From the NCBI RefSeq assembly GCF_937616625.2, contig NC_065573.1:15639001-15703000 (forward strand): 64,000 bases of DNA. The letters are read 5' to 3'. This document shows positions 1 through 12,782 of this stretch, one piece after another; within the stretch, counting starts at the first letter, position 1; each line of letters starts with the position of its first letter. The DNA is from Mercurialis annua (Eukaryota; Streptophyta; Magnoliopsida; Malpighiales; Euphorbiaceae). The notes under the pieces are model-generated. The model saw nothing but the letters and a program-made list of their open reading frames with translations. It was not told the DNA's origin and did no database searches. A program made the position numbers and the translations under genes.

Positions 1-838
1 TTATACGAGGATGGCTTTGCCATGGTTTCTTTTACTTCGGTTGTTTTGTCTGAGTTGGCTTGCTTCAGACTTATTTGGTCGTTTGGTCGGGTTGTGTCTT
101 TCTCGGTTAGGATATTCTTGTTTCTGATCGGTTATCTGTTTAACCTCGGTTGTGAAGTGCCTCTTATTGAGATCGGTTCATTTGTCTTGTTATCGCTAGA
201 TTCCGGACAGAGGAGTAATGTATTATCAAGAAGACGAGGAATGGTAGAAAGACACTGAAATATGGTAGACAGACACCAAGATATTTTCTGCAACAATTCA
301 AATAAACTTCAGACATTCTCGATAGTTGTGGAATAACTACGGAATCTAGGCACCTACGCAATAGGGTGGCCCTTGGGACATCCAAAGGGGTGTTGTCCCT
401 TTTGAAAACCCGAGAAGTACCAGACAGGATAATTACCAGGGGGTCCAAACCATTGGATAACTCTCAAGACGATTGAGAGTTTATATCCATTCCTTGGGAC
501 ACACAACAGGGGTCCATGCCATTGAATCACTCTCAGGACGGCTGAGAGTTTATGGCTCCATTCCACGGGACACATATCAGGCAGTCTGAACCCAATGGAT
601 GACCTTCAGAATAACTGAGAAGACAAATTCCTGGATAGATGCGGGGTAGACCAGAACTAGGGGGCATGTAGCTATATTCATGCACCACGACTAGTAATGC
701 TCAGGCTAAGGTATTATCAAACAAACGGAGAGCGAGTACCTCTGACGGTGGGCAGTGTCCTTATTGCTTGTCAAACAGCGAGTTACTTCTTTAACAAGAA
801 TTTACCTACTTTGTCAATTCCTGTAAAGAGGGGGCAAA
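1..838 (+). other. 3' internal remnant of an LTR retrotransposon
   Basis: No credible gene. The first 250 bases are T-rich with many TCGG motifs, a flavour shared with the Tat element further right. A purine-rich stretch at about 822-837 (AAAGAGGGGGCAAAC) immediately precedes the start of the LTR-like repeat near 839, as a polypurine tract precedes a 3' LTR. I infer that this stretch is the end of the internal region of the element whose LTR begins at 839. The rest of that element lies outside the window. Confidence 0.45.
439..610 (+). repeat. about 71-bp imperfect tandem repeat, 2.5 units
   Basis: Units begin near 439, 509 and 580. Each has a GGGTCCA-like start, an ATTGGAT/ATTGAAT block, then CTCTCA and GAGAGTT around a short spacer (a small hairpin), and a GGGACAC tail. 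The third unit is diverged and incomplete. Tandem repeats just upstream of the 3' LTR are common in plant gypsy elements. Confidence 0.6.
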
Positions 839-1189
839 CTATAGACATCTATTCTCCGGATAGGTAAAAAGTGATAAGGGACTGAAGCGTCCAATGATGA
901 TTTCCAAAGAAATTCGTTCAGGTGACGAGCTATCGATTCAATTGTTTGAATTGAAGCAGGCGCGACCAGTGCATAGCTGCGAACATGAGAGGTTAAAGTG
1001 TAATTAGTCGTAAATAGTCTATAAAAATCCAAAAAAAATATAGTCTAAGTCTAGAAATTGGACTAATTGCAATATCTTATAAGTTTACACTACAAAAAAT
1101 GAGAGATTAGGAGACCATAAAAATGGTCTTCTAATCTTTAAAAAATGGTCCTCTATTCTTTTGAGGACAACTAAATTGGTCCCTATGTT

Positions 1190-1445
1190 TTGTCCCTATT
1201 GCCTCCATCCCCAATTCTATTGGGGGACCAAAAAGATAAAATTGTCCCTATTTTGGGGACGATTATGGTCTATAATCTAAGGGACCAAAATCATCCTCTT
1301 AGATGAGGACCAATTATGTCCCCATTTAACAAGGACGACTTTTGTCCCCATTTTACATGGATGACTTTCGTCCCTATTTAACAAGGACGACTTTTGTCCT
1401 CATTTAATAGGGACGACTTTCGTCCCCAATGAATAAAAAAGAGGA
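1190..1445 (+). repeat. left subterminal repeats of the CACTA element
   Basis: Short direct and inverted copies of TTTGTCCCCATTT and AGGGACGACTTT-like units about 25-30 bp apart, clearest at 1310-1440. Subterminal repeats of this kind are the usual transposase-binding regions of CACTA elements; that role is inferred here. Confidence 0.75.
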
Positions 1446-3482
1446 TAATAGTTGTCCCCAAATATACAAAAAAAATAGTGATAAAATTTAATTTTTTAGT
1501 TTAATTATAATATTTTTTAATTGTAATAGAATTTTATGCTCACAGCATAAAATTCTATTTAATTAAAAAAAATTACAATTAAATTAAAAAAAATCAAATT
1601 CTACCACTGAAGCTAAAAAAATAACTATGCAAAATAAAATTACAATAAACACAATAACCAGTAAAACATCTCATTATAATTACAATGTTTACAAATATTT
1701 CACACTATATATCAAGAAAAATGGCAAAAACAAAGTTACTAAATGTTTGATAACATGCTGTAAATGAGACACATAATTAAGTTTCAACTCATCCACTATT
1801 TTACCACCGTTAGGAGCTTAAGCAACGTCTTTAAATTAGTCATGCAGTGCTTAGGATATAACCTGTCATAGATGGAAATAATTCAATTTAATTCTCATGA
1901 TTAAGTATAGTGATCATCAATAAAATAATTGAGTCCCTAAAATAAAGTAAGCTAACCAGTAGGCAATTTAAGGTTAATGCTAATCATTCAAAAATCCAAT
2001 GTCAAATACAGCAGGTCTGGTAGTTGGTTAGAGGTCAGTTATAAAACAATCAATATATATACAAAAAAGAAGAGATATATAAAATACTGGACAAGTGGCA
2101 AATGATGAAACAAAATACAAAATGGGGCAACAATTACCTGAGTTTTCTCATGTAACTACAATAAGATGCTGCAGAGAGTGAGATACAAATATATATGCCA
2201 ACAAATTGTTTATGATTAGATTACTTACGGGTTGTTCCCAAAAGTGCTTAGAGTTCCAAAAACCTAGGATTTTGCTAGAGAAAAAGTTGGTAGACAAAAT
2301 TCCTGAGACAAAACCAAGTAGAGTATTAATACACTTATTATTTGTCATCCCAAATTTCCAAGTTTAAATTTTTAAGATTTAATAGCAACAAGCCCATATG
2401 AACTTACAAATGGCGTAGATGTGCAAGACGACTGACTGATAAAAGTATAGCACCTAGACAAATCCCTAGGTGATAATCAACCAATAGTAATTACAAATAT
2501 CAATACTGATTGAATCTTAATCATATGTAATGTCTATAAGCAAGCAATGTTGAAAGTAGTAGAATAATACCTGCACTAAGGATTCGAGCAAAAAAAAATC
2601 AAAAAACTGGAATTCATACATATCTCATGGAATTGGCTCTCAAGTGCCTAGACACAACCACAACATTGTTTAGTTATGACTCCACCCAAACATCGAAGGT
2701 AATAATAGGTACCATCATTCAGGTATGACTCAACCATGATTATTAATGCTGATAGCAGATACCATAAGAACTCCACCCTGCTTATCAGTGTTGATAACGT
2801 TATGGATATAATAATATTTATCAATATTTCTATATATTTATCATATAAGTACTTTAGGGAAATTAATCATGATGTTGATACTAGGATCTAAGTAATAAAA
2901 TTATGTTTATAAACATTTTTTCCTTCATGTTTTCCTTCATCAATTAAACATAACTAATTAAAAATAACTGCCTCATACCTTAATTTTTGAACAATCACAT
3001 CATACTTGCATTTCTATCTTACACTATGAGTACATAAATCAAATCACTCAATTAAATAAAAAAAATACATTGGTTTCATTATGAAATTGGAATTTCAAAA
3101 GAAGAAGTTATGCAAAAATAGCACTGAAGTGTTAGAATTAATACCTCAAGGGTGATTTTACCTACTGAAAAATCGAAATAGAAAATCGATCCAATCCTTG
3201 AATGTGAAAATTCAATTAACCCACTCACAAAAAAAACAATCAATTAATTACATAATTTTAGTACCTCAATTTTCTTATATGCTAATATAATTTATCTAAG
3301 AAAACTCAAATAGTTACAATGAGATTTTGAAGGGAATTGTTGGTGCCCTAACTTTTCAATTTGAAACCCATCAAAAGAAATTAGAAAATTATTAACAGTA
3401 AACCCATAATTAATTAATTAGAGAATTCAAATAGGGTTGATAAAATTAAAAAGAAGCTTACCTGAAGGTATTGGAGTAGAAA
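1446..3482 (+). other. CACTA interior, AT-rich, no gene seen
   Basis: Low-complexity AT-rich DNA with no open reading frame of interest. A near-perfect hairpin sits at 1527-1557 (14-bp stem TAGAATTTTATGCT, loop CAC). The last five bases, AGAAA (3478-3482), are the target duplication of the gypsy element that follows. Confidence 0.6.
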
Positions 3483-5732
3483 TGTCACGACCCAATCTCA
3501 TGGGCCGAGACCGGCGCTAGGGAATGGGAGTGATTGCTCCGAAACCCATAGCAAGCTTAAAAACGTACATCAATTTTTTGCGAATATCAAATATCATGCA
3601 TGACATACACATACACGTGGCATGCTACAAAACATGCCAGGTATACATATCCTCTGGCAATCACAAACATTAAATAATGCAGCAGGCGTAAAACATTCAT
3701 AACTTTAAAACATAAAGTTATATGTACAGAAAATCATTTGATACAAAACGTCTATCTACTGCAGCTCTAAGAGTAAAGTACTGTTGCTTTACATACTTTA
3801 AAAAAATACAGACTTCTGGAAGTAGGATAGAAGTCAGTTGCTTCAAAAACGTCTTTCACCTAAAAGGGAAAGCTGTTAGGGGTCAGTATATGGGAATATA
3901 CTGAGTGAGTTTGCATAGTTACTAGTAAGCATTTAAATAAAACATAAATCGATAATATAAACGATTAAATCAAATACAGCCAAGTAATTTATCCGGATGA
4001 AACCTTATTCTCCAAATATCTATCGATATACGATAATAACGATAATAATCAATTCGATCGATCCAATTGGTAGGGTCCCGAGATAATTCAACCGAGTTCA
4101 ACTTCTACCGTCACTTTATCCAAAGTTGTGGGTCCCGAGATAGTTCAACCGAGTTAAACCCACTGGATACGGATTCCGAGATAGTTCAACCGAGTTAAAC
4201 CTCGTATCCAAATCAATATATATTCCAACTCGATACAATACGATATTCGATGTTCGATATTCGATTATATGGGCCCTTTTTATAACTTCTCAAATCAAAA
4301 CTGGTGATCACACAGTTCTATTACCGCCCAATAGGAAGCCACGTTTCATCGGATCTATACGGGTTTCAAATTCCAGTATGAATGCAATTTCATATAAACA
4401 TTCACGATATAAGCAAATGCGATGTAAATAAATGATATAAAACATTTGATGTAAAAACGATATACTTTTTAAATACTTGAAAAGTAAACAAACAAACTCA
4501 CTGAAAACGCTTATCCAAAAATACGTCGGGGCTTAAAAACGTCAAACTTCCCGAGCTCCTGGTCCAGCTTCTTCTTGCCTCGCCGGATCTAAAATGATTT
4601 AAAATAGACAATTCAAATCAGAATCCTATTCTAAGATTAACTCTAGACTCGAGACACGACATGCTAAACTCATTAACTGTCGTGCTACTCACGTGTTTAT
4701 CCCGATAAACGGTATTCAACTCGTTTATGGATCAAATATCACTTCTAGATCGATTCTCGTTTAACCTCATTAGGTTAATAATTCAAACTAATCGATAATT
4801 AGTCGATAAACTAATTAATTCCGATAACATTACGCGTAAACGAGCAAATTCCCAAAACGTATCGATAAGCCAAAACATTGTGTGAGCGCACGTCTTACTG
4901 TGCGTTCGCAGAGTCTCTCAAGACTGTGTGTTCGCGCAGTCTTGCGGTACGTTCGCACAGCACTGTGCGATCGCACAGTATGCCGTGCGTTTGCACAGTT
5001 GGACCGTGCGGCGCACAGCCGCGGGTTTTCACCCCGGCTCCATTTTACGACGTGCTTTTGATGTAAAAACGATCCTAACACACGTATAACACATAATCTA
5101 GGCCCAAAACGCTATAATTCAATCCTATAATCGTTAAAACGATAAAATCGTTTCGTGGCCTAAAACTTTAACTCGATATATCAAGAAATTCATCCATCCA
5201 AATGATAAAACATCAAGCTTACCGTGATTCACCACTGAAATACGATCGTTTCGAGCTATAGAACGTCGAAAACGGACGATAAACGGAGATCGAGCGATAG
5301 AACCGATAGATTTCAACGAAGGAAAGAAATGGAGCTGATGAAAGTCTAATGATTCTGGAACTTTCCTTCTTTATCTCATTTCTTATAAATTAATGGTCAA
5401 TTTTCACTTTGGTCCTTGAAACTTTTCAAAAGTTGCAATTTAGTTCAAAACATATCCGCGTACAAATTTAAACGGTCTCCGATTGACTCGCAACTTTTAT
5501 CACAAATACTATAAATTAGTTCGCGGACTTTGGCGAAATAAATTCCATTACGGGATTTATATTTTATTTTATATTAATTTTTGAAGTTATTTCTTTAAAT
5601 CCCATTAATTCGCTTAATAAAATTTATTCCAAATTCCCGATATAATTAAATTAAATTATTCTTAATTTAATTTATCAGAATTCATGACACGTGGCACGAC
5701 TTAATTATCTTAAAATATTTTGGGGTATTACA
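3483..5732 (-). repeat. 3' LTR of element 1
   Basis: About 2250 bp, starting TGTCACGACCC on the plus strand and ending GGGGTATTACA, i.e. TGTAATACCCC to GGTCGTGACA in element orientation. It is uninterrupted. Purported signals in element orientation are a TATA-like TTATAAGAAA near 5385 and a splice-donor-like CACGGTAAGCTT near 5220. A palindrome array lies at 4877-5020. Confidence 0.9.
4877..5020. repeat. array of GC-rich short palindromes in the LTR of element 1
   Basis: Several imperfect copies of an 18-bp palindrome of the type ACTGTGCGATCGCACAGT, separated by short spacers, in otherwise AT-rich LTR sequence. It lies about 710-860 bp from the 5' end of the LTR. The other LTR has the same array at 12618-12782 with a different arrangement. 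Confidence 0.8.
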
Positions 5733-5746
5733 TTCACCCCTCCTTA
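5733..5746 (-). other. polypurine tract of element 1
   Basis: Reads TAAGGAGGGGTGAA on the minus strand, directly against the 3' LTR. Just upstream is the motif AATTCGAGGACGAATTT, which element 2 has in the same place. Confidence 0.8.
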
Positions 5747-5766
5747 AAATAAATTCGTCCTCGAAT

Positions 5767-7316
5767 TTAAAACTTTAGCCACGTACCTTGAGTGAATAGG
5801 TATGGGTACTTCTGCCTCATATCTTCTTCTCTCTCCCACGTGCATTCTTCTACGGACTGACTTTTCCAAAGAACTTTTACCATCAGAATCTTCTTTATTC
5901 GCAGTTATCGTATTTGCGTGTCAATGATCTGCACTGGCCGTTCTTCGTAGGTTAGTTCTTCACTTACGTCCACCACTTGCGGTTGGATTATTTGAGAAGG
6001 ATCTGATATATATTTCCGAAGCATGGAAATATGGAAGACAAGATGAACTTGCGATATCTCCGGTGGCAAGTCCAGCTTGTAGGCAACTGAGCCTATACGC
6101 TTTACGATCGGATAAGGTCCAACGTACCTCGGAGCCAATTTTCCCTTCTTTCCGAAACGAATTACTCCCTTCATCGGTGATACTTTGAGAAATATGTAGT
6201 CTCCGATTTGAAACTCTACATATTTTCTCTTGGGATCCGCGTAGCTCTTCTGTCGACTGAAAGTTGTGTTCAGACGTTGCTTTATCAATGGTACTTTCTC
6301 GTACGTAATCTGGATGATCTCTGCTCCTGTTAACTTCCGCTCACCGACTTCATCCCAACAGATGGGGGATCTACACTTGCGACCGTATAGTGCTTCGTAA
6401 GGAGCCATCTCGATGCTCGAGTAGTAGCTGTTGTTGTAGGTGAACTCGACCAAAGGTAGGTACGTATCCCAACTACCTCGAAGTCTAATACGCATAATCT
6501 AAGCATGTCTTCTAACGTTTGAATCGTCCGCTCAGACTGGCCGTCTGTCTGAGGATGAAAAGCAATGCTGAAGTTTAATCGCATCCCTAACGCTTCTTGT
6601 AAGCTTTTCCATAAATGAGAGGTATATACATAACCTCTGTCTAACACTATTGATACGGTAATTCCGTGTAGGCTCACGATGTTATCGATGTAAATCTGCG
6701 CTAATTTTGCTGTTGAATACGTCGTCTTAATAGGTATGAAGTGTGCTGACTTCGTCAATCGATCCACGATTACCCAGATGGAATAAAAACCTTTCTGCGT
6801 CTTGGGTAATCCGACTATGAAATCCATCGTGATTTGTTCCCACTTCCACTCCGGAATAGGTAACGGTTGAAGAAATCCGTAAGGTCGTTGATGCTCCAAT
6901 TTGACTTGCTGACAAATCGGGCATTTAGCCACGAATTCCGCGATGTCTTTCTTAATTCCACTACACCAATACATTGCCTTGATATCATGATACATCTTCA
7001 TGGAACTTGGATGGACGATATACATTGTTCCATGCGTCTCTTCCATGATCTTCTGTCTTAAGTCGTCAATGTCTGGTACGCACAATCGATTGTCGTACTT
7101 TAGTATTCCATTAACAATGTTGAAATCTTGACTTTTTCCCTGTTAAACTTCCTCAATTAAATGCTTTAATTGAGGATCGTCCGCTTGCAATTCTTTGATT
7201 TGATCTATCAACGTCGATCCTATCGTTAGCTGAGCCATTAGGTTTCCAAGAGATGAAATCTCGAACTCGATCCCTGGGCTGAACATCGTATGAATCTCGT
7301 TAATTAATGGTCTCCA
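5767..7316 (-). pseudogene. integrase with chromodomain of element 1, broken
   Basis: Reading leftward, the zinc-binding part (H-H-C-C, ending AKCPICQ) is followed by the catalytic core: D in TMDFIVGLP, D in VLDRGYVYTS (usually SDRD in relatives), and E in SERTIQTLEDMLR. A one-base frameshift near 6480 separates this from the C-terminal half (SWDTYLPLVEFTYNNSYY). The polypeptide ends in a chromovirus-type chromodomain: after a premature TAA near 5902-5904 the same frame continues KILMVKVLW and VEECTWE to a stop at 5767. Another stop lies near 7143. The chromodomain places the element among chromoviruses; Tekay/Del is inferred from LTR ends and primer site. Not functional as it stands. Confidence 0.88.
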
Positions 7317-8927
7317 TCATGTCATTGTAACATGCGCGAGACTTCCTGCCGACTTCCTGCTTAACGCATCCGCCACAATGTTGGCTTTGCCTGGATGGTA
7401 TTGTATCGTGCAGTCGTAGTCTTTCAATAACTCCATCCATCGTCGCTGTCTGAGGTTTAACTCTCGTTGGTCGAAGATGTATTTGAGACTTTTGTGATCT
7501 GTAAATATCTCGCACGTGGCGCCGTATAAATAATGCCTCCAAATCTTCAATGCGAAAATTACTGCTGCTAGCTCCAAATCGTGCGTCGAATAGTTCATCT
7601 CGTGCTTTTTAAGCTGTCGTGAAGCGTACGCGATCGACCATGTTGCATTAGGACGCATCCTAATCCAATTCTTGATGCATCGCAGTAGACTGTGAATCCT
7701 TCAGTTCCTTCTGGTAACGCTAAGACTGGTGCCGTCGTCACGCATTCTTGCAGTTTTAGAAAACTGAGTTTGCACTGGTTTTTCCAATTGAATTTCGCGT
7801 TCTTCTGATTAACTTCGTCAAAGGTACAGCGATCTTTGAGAAGTCCTGTACAAATCGTCTGTATATCCCGCTAAACCGAGGAAACTTCGAACTTTGGTAA
7901 CTGAGTCAGGTCGTTTCCATTCTATCACAGCTTCGATCGTCTTTGGTCATTCTTAATGCCGCTTTATGATACCACATGACCCAAGAACGCTACTTCTGTT
8001 AGCCAAAATTCACACTTAGAGAATTTGGCATAAAGCTGATCTTCTCTTAATGTTTGAAGTACTATCCACATATGCTGCGTATGCTCTTCTTCTATACGTG
8101 AATATATCAAAATATCGTCGATGAACACGATCACAAATTAATCCAAGTATGGCTTGAATATCCTATTCATCAAATCCATGAAGGCTGCTGGCGCATTCGT
8201 CAATCCGAATGACATAACAAGAAACTCGTAATGTCCGTATCGAGTTCGGAAAGTAGTCTTTTGAATATCGTCATCGTGAATCTTCAACTGATGATAGTCT
8301 GATCTCAAATCGATTTTGGAGAAGTACTTTGCTCCTTGTAACTGGTCGAACAAGTCATCAATTCTAGGTAACAGATACTTATTCTTGATCGTCACCTTGA
8401 TCAGCTGTCGATAGTCCATACATAGTCGAAGCGATCCATCTTTCTTTTTCACGAACAACACTAGTGCACCCCATGGGGATACACTCGGTCTGATGAAGCC
8501 ATGATCAAATAATTCTTCTAGTTGATCCTTTGGCTCCTTGAGTTCTGCTGGTGCCATACGATAAGGAGGTATCGATATTGGCTTCGTGCCAGGAGCCAAT
8601 TCGATACAAAACTCAATCTCGCAATCTGGGGGTAATCTAGGTAATTCCTCTGGAAAAACGTCTAGATATTCAGATACACTGCTACGTCGCTTAGGTTTAC
8701 GCTTTTCTTCTCCATGTCTCGTACTATGGCTAAGAATCCTTGACACCCCTTCCTTAACATGCGACAAGCTTTAATAGCTGAGATAATACTCGTAGGAGAT
8801 TTCGTCTTATCACCCTGAATTAAGACTGGTTCAATTCCAGGCGTATTGAACGTTACCGTCTTTTTCCGACAATCCACATTGGCGTAGTGCTGAGCTAGCC
8901 AATCAATTCCTAGTATGATGTCAAAAG
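7317..8927 (-). pseudogene. reverse transcriptase and RNase H of element 1, broken
   Basis: The RT palm starts in the reading frame 8138-8767 ([15 protein letters not shown], then LCMDYRQL and [10 protein letters not shown], then [10 protein letters not shown]). It is stopped by TAA just before the catalytic FIDD motif, which continues in the same frame ([13 protein letters not shown]). The thumb and RNase H follow through at least four indels. RNase H is read at 7317-7658 ([26 protein letters not shown], ending IVADALSRK). A linker typical of this lineage (ILGIDWLAQHYANVDC) lies at about 8835-8925. Confidence 0.88.
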
Positions 8928-10562
8928 CTAATACCTCAAGTAAAATCGAGTTAAATCTCGTACTTGAACTTTCATAGGACAGGACGGATAGACAATACTA
9001 ACTTCTACACTTTCTCCGACTGGGGTAGCTACGGATAAGGGGTTCTTAAGATAAGCCGGTTGTTCCCCTAACTTACTAGAGAAACTAGGCAAAACAAACG
9101 AGTGTGTAGCGCCCAAATCAAACAAATTTAATGCGTCTTGAGAAGCGATAGGAAAGGTACCTTGCACCACAGCATTGGAAGCCTGAGCCTCCTGAGGATT
9201 CAGTGCAAAAACCGTGGCCTGACTTCCGCCAGCCTGTGAAGTTTGACCAGTACCGCGACCTCCGCCATTCCTTCATTCTCGATTTGCATAACCACGACCT
9301 CTCTGGCCAGTGAAGGTACTTCCCGTCTGGTCATAACCTGCCGCTGCCTGATGTGCAGTTCACTGTTGCTGATAAGAAGGTTGTACTACTGTAGTCATAG
9401 AGCCTTAAGGCATCTGCCTCGAACAATCTCTTGCAAAATGACCCCGTTGGCCACAGTTGAAACATGCCCCAGTAGCAATGTGGCACGCGACGTAGTGCCT
9501 TCTATTACATGTCAAACAAATAGGAGCTCCACTTCCTAAACCACTCGTAGATCTAGCACCAAATCCTGTGCTAGTAGTTCCACCTCGATATCCATGTCGA
9601 GCTTTCTTACGCTCTCGCTAACGTTGTGTCGGCCTTGAGTAACTTCCAACATATGACTGTGTTGGAGCGCTCTGCACGCTGCGAAACGTATCACTCCTTA
9701 TTGGTACAATGTTAGAAGGATCAGGAATTCTCCTAAACCGGATCAGAGAAACCTCTATCTGTCTGGCGCTATCAATCAGTTGCACTAAATGTTTACTTAT
9801 ATCAGATGTCAAACTTACAAATTCAACTCCTAAACCTTCTGCAAACCTCGAGTTCACTCTGACTGGGTCTGCAGTTAGATCGGGTGCGAACATGCTCACT
9901 CTAGTGAACTCAGTTGCAAACTCCTGCACAGACCGATTGCCCATACTCAGGGTTATCCACCTATTACGATAGCTTTCCATCACCGCAAACGGTAAGAAAT
10001 ATTCTCTGTAACGATTCACGAACTTAGCCCAAGTCATAGTGTCCATTGTTGGCTGAATATGGCGTTGAAACCAATCTTTCACAGGTCCTCGCGTAGATAT
10101 TTCCACCATGACGATGGTTTGTCTCTCGTTAGCTTGTAGGCGTCGAGCATTAAGAAAGTTCAGAGCATCGTCAGAACCGTCAAACTTGGTTGGCTTAAGG
10201 CGCATATAAGCTAAAACGATATCTCGATCAGTAAAAGCAACGTTACGTAACTGTTGTTGCTGTAGTTGTTCACGATGCATAGCTTGCACCTCAGCCTGAT
10301 TGGCTTGCATAGCCGTAACCCCTGTAAGAAACTGGTTTAGATCAAAACCTACAACGTTAGGTTGTTGGGCTTGCGCTTGCACCTCTGGTGCCTGAACATG
10401 GACCCCTTGGCCTCTACCACCACCAGCCGCTTCAGGTGGTAAGTCAAGCCCACTATGAACAGAAGACTCATCTTGAGCTTCTGGATGCACATCATGTGCC
10501 CCTTCAATAACATTTCGCGCTGCAGCGGCAGCTCGTTCTGCTTCTTATCGTTGATCAGACAT
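8928..10562 (-). pseudogene. gag-protease of element 1, broken
   Basis: The frame starts with ATG at 10562 (MSDQR, then TAA at codon 6) and stays open from 10490 to 9618 over the gag capsid region (TKFDGSDDALNFLNA, DWFQRHIQP). Stops interrupt it again after TQR and after SRQMP, and there are two TGA stops further on. The zinc knuckle CFNCGQRGHFARDC is intact at 9423-9464. The protease follows in the same frame, but its active-site motif reads FDLGATHSF where relatives have D-S-G-A; the codon is TTG instead of TCG. A frameshift near 8930 ends the frame. Confidence 0.88.
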
Positions 10563-10817
10563 CTTGACCAGGACAAACAACGTTGCTTAGCCACATATCG
10601 CATATCATTACAAACGTATATCGTATTAAACGCATATCTCATCACATGCGAACACACACGTAAGACAGACTCACATTTTAGAGGGAAAACTGAAAGTTTG
10701 AAAATCAAACGAATACGTAACAAAGACAAGACTCGAGTTCTATATGCTGCAGTAGAATTCCTAAGAAAATCTTAATCACATAGCATTAACAAGAATAAGC
10801 AATGGTAACTGGACCAT

Positions 10818-10829
10818 GCTCTGATACCA
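10818..10829 (-). other. primer-binding site of element 1
   Basis: TGGTATCAGAGC on the minus strand, the usual complement of the 3' end of initiator tRNA-Met in plant retrotransposons, four bases from the LTR end. Confidence 0.9.
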
Positions 10830-11059
10830 ACATTGTCACGACCCAATCTCATGGGCAGAGACCGGCGCTAGAATATGGGAGTGGTTGCTCCAAAACCCGT
10901 AGCAAGCCTAAAAACGTACATCAATTTTTTGTGAATATCAAATATCATGCATGACATACACATACACGTGTCATGCTACAAAACATGCTAGGTATACATA
11001 TCCTCTGGCAATCACAAACATTAAATAATGCGGCAGGCGTAAAACATTCATAATTTTAA

Positions 11060-11441
11060 GGCTTAATTACTTAAAAACCACCAACCTTGAACTTTTTTTT
11101 CGTTTATACCCTAACCTAGGAAAAATTCATTTATACCCTGACGTATGTGTTTATGTTTCACCTCTACCCCGAGGCACTAAATTAACCTCTTTTCATTTAG
11201 AAAAAAGTTTAAAATAGTACTTCATTTAGAGAAAAAATCATTTATAATTAAACTCTAATTAGCTTAGGTTAAAAATGAAGAACTATTTTAAACTTTTTTC
11301 TTAATGAAAAGAGGTTAATTTAGTGCCTCGGGGTAGAGGCGAAACATAAATACATACGTCAGGGTATAAATGAATTTTTTCCTAGGTCAGGGTATAAACG
11401 AAAAAAAAGTTCAAGGTAAGTGGTTTTTAAGTAATTAAGCC
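11060..11441. mobile_element. MITE with long inverted repeats and 9-bp target duplication (MULE type)
   Basis: The element starts GGCTTAATTACTTAAAAACC and ends in the inverse, and folds back over nearly its whole 382 bp. The flanking duplication TAATTTTAA is perfect (11051-11059, 11442-11450). The other LTR of element 1 has the empty site near 3702-3712. A 9-bp duplication is typical of Mutator-like elements. Confidence 0.9.
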
Positions 11442-12617
11442 TAATTTTAAAACATAAAGTTATATGTACAGAAAATCGTTTAATACAAAATGTCTATCTA
11501 TTGCAGCTCTAAAGTACTATTGCTTTACATACTTTCAAAAATACATACTTCTGGAAGTAGGATAGAAGTCAGTTGCTTCAAAATTGTCTTTCACCTGAAA
11601 GGGAAAGCTGTGAGGGGTCAGTATATGGGAATATACTGAGTGAGTTTGCATAGTTACTAATAAGCATTTAAATAAAACATAAAATCGATAATATAAACGA
11701 TTCAATCAAATGCAGCCAAGTAACTAATCCGGATGAAAACCCTATTCTCCAAATATCTATCGATATACGATAATAACGATAATAATAATCAATTCGATCG
11801 ATCCAATTGATAGGGTCCCGAGATAATTCACCCGAGTTCAACCTCAACCGTCACTTTATCCCAAGTTGTGGGTCCCGAGATAGTTCAACCGAGTTAAACC
11901 CACTGGATACGGTTCCCGAAATAGTTCAACCGAGTTAAACCTCTTATCCAATTCGATATATATTTCAACTTCGATACGATAAGATATTCGATGTTCAAAT
12001 TTCGATAATATGGGCCCTTTTTATAACTTCTCAAATAAAAACTGGTGATCACACAGTCCTATTACCGCCCAATAGGAAGCCACGTTTCATCAGATCTATA
12101 CTGGTTTCAAATTCCAGTATGAATGCAATTTCATGTATACATTCACGATATAAGCAAATGCGATGTAAATAAATGATATAAAGCATTTGATGTAAAAACA
12201 ATATAATTTTTAAATACTTGAAAAGTAAACAAACAAACTCACTGAAAACGCTTATCCAAAAATACGTCGGGACTTAAAAACGTCAAGCTTCCCGAGCTCC
12301 TGGTCCAGCTGCTTCTTGCCTCGACGGATCTAAAACGATTTAAAATGGACAATTCAAATCAGAATCCTATTCTAAGATTAACTCTAGACTCGAGACACGA
12401 CATGCTAAACTCATTAACTGTCGTACTACTCATGTGTTTATCCCGATAAACGGTATTCAACTCGTTTATAGATCCAATATCACTTCTAGATCGTTTCTCG
12501 TTTAACCTCATTAGGTTAATAATTCAAACTAATCGATAATTAGTCGATAAACTAATTAATTCCGATAACATTACGCGTAAACAAGCAAATTTCCAAAACG
12601 TATCAATCGGTCAAAGC

Positions 12618-12782
12618 ACTGTGCGAGCGCACGTCTCACTGTGCATTCACACAGTGGACTGTGCGTTCGCACACAGGACTGTGCGTTCGCACAGTCCTTG
12701 ATCAGACTGTGCGTTCGCACAGCACTGTGCGATCGCACAGTATGTTGTACGTTCGTACAGTTGGACCATGCGGCGCACAGCC
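12618..12782. repeat. palindrome array in the 5' LTR of element 1
   Basis: Same array as at 4877-5020, with several copies of ACTGTGCGTTCGCACAGT-like palindromes. Copy number and spacing differ between the two LTRs of the same element, so the array is unstable. Confidence 0.8.
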
